From assembly GCA_949825025.1 (NCBI GenBank), contig OX463778.1, forward strand, positions 47,578,829 to 47,642,828: DNA of 64,000 nucleotides, written 5' to 3'. Each line of letters opens with the position of its first letter. Position 1 is the first letter of the stretch. The notes below the pieces were generated by a model. It was given only the letters and a program-made list of their open reading frames with translations, searched no databases and was not told the origin of the DNA. Origin of the DNA: Siphlonurus alternatus (lineage: Eukaryota; Arthropoda; Insecta; Ephemeroptera; Siphlonuridae). Of this stretch, positions 61,698-64,000 are shown one piece after another. A program made the translations under genes and the position numbers.

Positions 61698-62043
61698 AGA
61701 AAAAGTCTAGATGAAGTGAAAATGAGAACTTATTATTTGGGCGTCCAGATGGCGACCGGCACACCCCCAAATGCTTCTAACTTCAGGATTTTGGCCATAA
61801 GCGTTCTATATCTCTACACTATAAAATCCCTGCTATAATATATTGCAAAAAAAAAATAAGTAAATAAATAAATAAAAAAAAACGATCATAATATTGAATA
61901 CGCGATCTCTCGTAAATCACGATCTTTTTACAGCACGCCTTAATTAATTGTACACATTTTTTCCATTTTCATCTCCAACACTTCAATAAATTGTTTAATT
62001 TATTTCTTAATTAGAATATAGCTTTTTTTAACATATATATTGA

Positions 62044-62213
62044 CAGGCGCGGATCCAGAAAAAAATTTCGGAGGGGGCTGCCTCCATAAGGCCAAAGTTA
62101 AAAAAAATTTTAGAGTGGGGGAAATGCCTATATTGTCCATGTTAAATCCAAAATATCGGGGGGAGGGGAGGGGGGCTGCAGCCCTCCCAGCTACCCCCCT
62201 GGATCCGCGCCTG
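62044..62213. mobile_element. Short MITE with CAGGCGCGGATCCAG ends
   Basis: 170 bp with perfect 15-bp terminal inverted repeats (CAGGCGCGGATCCAG / CTGGATCCGCGCCTG) and G-rich interior. Relative of 38413-38590. There is no open frame of its own; the frames crossing it on both strands are incidental. Confidence 0.78.
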
Positions 62214-64000
62214 AACATTAAAACCCCGTAAGAAAAATTAAGCCTTCACTTTGCACACCCTTTAAGGGTTGAAAAAATTATTGGTTCGAAATTTAACCGA
62301 CCTTATTTCCATTTAATTCCTTTTTTGTTTTAGTCAGAATCCAAAATTTCTAGTTTCTACAAGGAATTTTATTTTTTTTATTAAAAATAAAAAAGACACC
62401 GGGCGTATATACATCTTTATTAGGCCCCTCTTTATACATATATATAAGTTCGACTAAATTCTGTACAGTTTCCATATGCCCATTTACTGGACCAATTTTT
62501 TTGACCCTCTGTTAGGGTATATACTTGATGTTTATATATATATATAGTAAGTGGAGGTTGAATCGGTTAAACTACCTGCTGCATGCATGGCCAATCAGAG
62601 CACGATACATATATATTATAATTGCTGCGCATGGGCCTAGCTGAGTCGAAACAATAATATTTGAATATATTTGTCTGTTCATTCAATCAGGGTTGATTTC
62701 AAGCTGATCTGGAATCAGCCTGATGCTTTTTTATCGTAGGGTGAGCTCAAACTTCATATTTCGTCTCTTGGGACCGGCCACTCACTTATACACAGTGGTG
62801 AAAGTAGTTTCAATTTCTTACCAGTGCGCTTCAGATAGTGGCCTGAAGGGCCCGAACCCCCGCCGGAGGCGCGATTTTTTGGGAAAAAGGGGCGTGTCTT
62901 AATTTTTTTCATTGAAAAGTTGCACTGAAATTGATTTATAATATTTTCTTTTTTTTTTTTCACAAAGATGCACCCCTAAGAGATTTTTCAACTAGAGTGA
63001 GGGGTTAATTTTTTTTTTTTTTTTTTTAAGAATTTGTTTTCTAAAAATATTTTAAAATGCCCTCTATCTAGGAATTAAAAACAAAAAATTCCCAAAGTTG
63101 GTGTTTCGGAGGCTTAATTTTTTAACATGCAAATTTATGGCACAGAAAGCAGCATTTTACTGTTTACTCACACTTCATCTGAACTATGGAACCAATTAAA
63201 AAATATCTAACAATAAGTAATATGATGAATTTCTTTAATAGATTTTCGATTTACAAATAAAACATTTTTTTACTGAGTCATTTTTCTGGAAAAAATATTG
63301 AAAATCCTTATGAGAATTAACCCACAAATTAAGTAAAATTAAAAACTTTTTCAGACTTTTTAACCGCGAAAAAAAATATAGTGTCACACGTTAAATTGAT
63401 GCAAAAAATATTCAAAAATATTTCCTGTGCTGCCTAATGAAAATTTAAATATAAATTTTTATATAAAAAAAATCACAAGCAAGCACTATATATGTTGTTC
63501 GTTGTCTATGCATGTCTGGCAGCAGTGTTAATACTTTAAAAATATTTTAATCAACTGTTTCACAATTTAGAATGTTTTATTTTTTTTAATAAGTGTTACA
63601 TTTTTTTTAAATAAATAAATATTGTTTTAAATGTCTCGAAAATTAGTTCAAACAAAATATTCCAAAAAGATGAAAGGTTACAATTTTAAAAAAGTTCTAA
63701 CGATTTTACCACTTCCATGATCATGTAATAAAACATCATGATCACTTCATATAAAAATTGAAGAAAAAATAGTAAACAATAAACCTACAGATATTTAAAA
63801 AAAACTTTTAAAAATATTTCTTTGATTTAAAAAATCTAAAAAAAAATAATATAATAAATAAATCTGCTCGCCATAAAAAGTGCATTTATGATAAAATATT
63901 ATAATTAACTTTTTAAACATATATATAGTCTTTTAATTTATAATAATGTTTGACTGCAGCACTTACTATTTATTTACAATGCAGCAATTTCATACCTCAA
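62214..64000. other. AT-rich spacer with a possible repeat fragment
   Basis: A patch at 62793-62900 (CAGTGGTGAAAGTAG, then CCCGCCGGAGGCGCGATTTT) looks like one end of a DNA element, but no partner end was found. The remainder is poly(A/T)-rich with no gene. Confidence 0.4.

Noticed and set aside
62754..62963. Minus-strand frame MKKKKENII...
   Set aside because: Lies across a repeat-like GC patch and poly(A) runs; no homology recognised.

Overview
The window is AT-rich animal nuclear DNA. Its genes have GT-AG introns and encode proteins that align almost end to end with vertebrate families (calsyntenin, RNF207, PDE6D). Spacers are full of (TA)n runs, inverted-repeat elements and truncated LINEs. 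I read it as an invertebrate bilaterian but cannot name the lineage. Nothing looks prokaryotic or plasmid-like, and no operon, CRISPR array or rRNA is present.

Layout. 1-23.5 kb is a gene-poor spacer. It holds a probable solo LTR (1705-1965), several foldback/MITE elements, a 2.7-kb foldback (14196-16888), a GC-only decamer tandem (13829-13894), a MITE nested in a tandem repeat (16883-17300) and three GC-rich islands that may be exons or CpG islands (9087-9300, 11515-11720, 17857-18044). 23574-30758 is a complete minus-strand calsyntenin gene: 17 coding exons, 979 residues. 30.8-41.9 kb is spacer with more elements. 41921-49549 is a complete minus-strand RNF207-like gene: 9 coding exons, 1066 residues, RING, B-box, coiled coil and a long low-complexity tail. 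50.9-57.1 kb is a retroelement cluster: a 5'-truncated LINE, a second LINE with an intact RT frame, and three inverted-repeat elements. 58442-59562 holds the last three exons of minus-strand PDE6D; its first exon(s) are probably lost in the 200-N gap at 59944-60143. 60.1-64 kb is repeats, including a minus-strand LINE 3' end.

Exon boundaries were derived by hand from splice signals, reading phase and recalled human proteins. All phases close, and both complete genes have totals divisible by three. Of 26 introns, 8 are only 52-64 bp and 2 appear to use GC-AG sites. The three genes do not share a pathway: calsyntenin is a synaptic/vesicular type I membrane protein that binds kinesin light chain, RNF207 is a RING/B-box protein, and PDE6D is a prenyl-protein carrier. 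Calsyntenin and RNF207 are both on human 1p36, so their adjacency may be old linkage.

I found no convincing new biological system. The best leads are inverted-repeat families whose terminal repeats look like 3' splice sites, a perfect 57-bp intronic hairpin, the RNF207 C-terminal extension and the GC-rich candidate exons.
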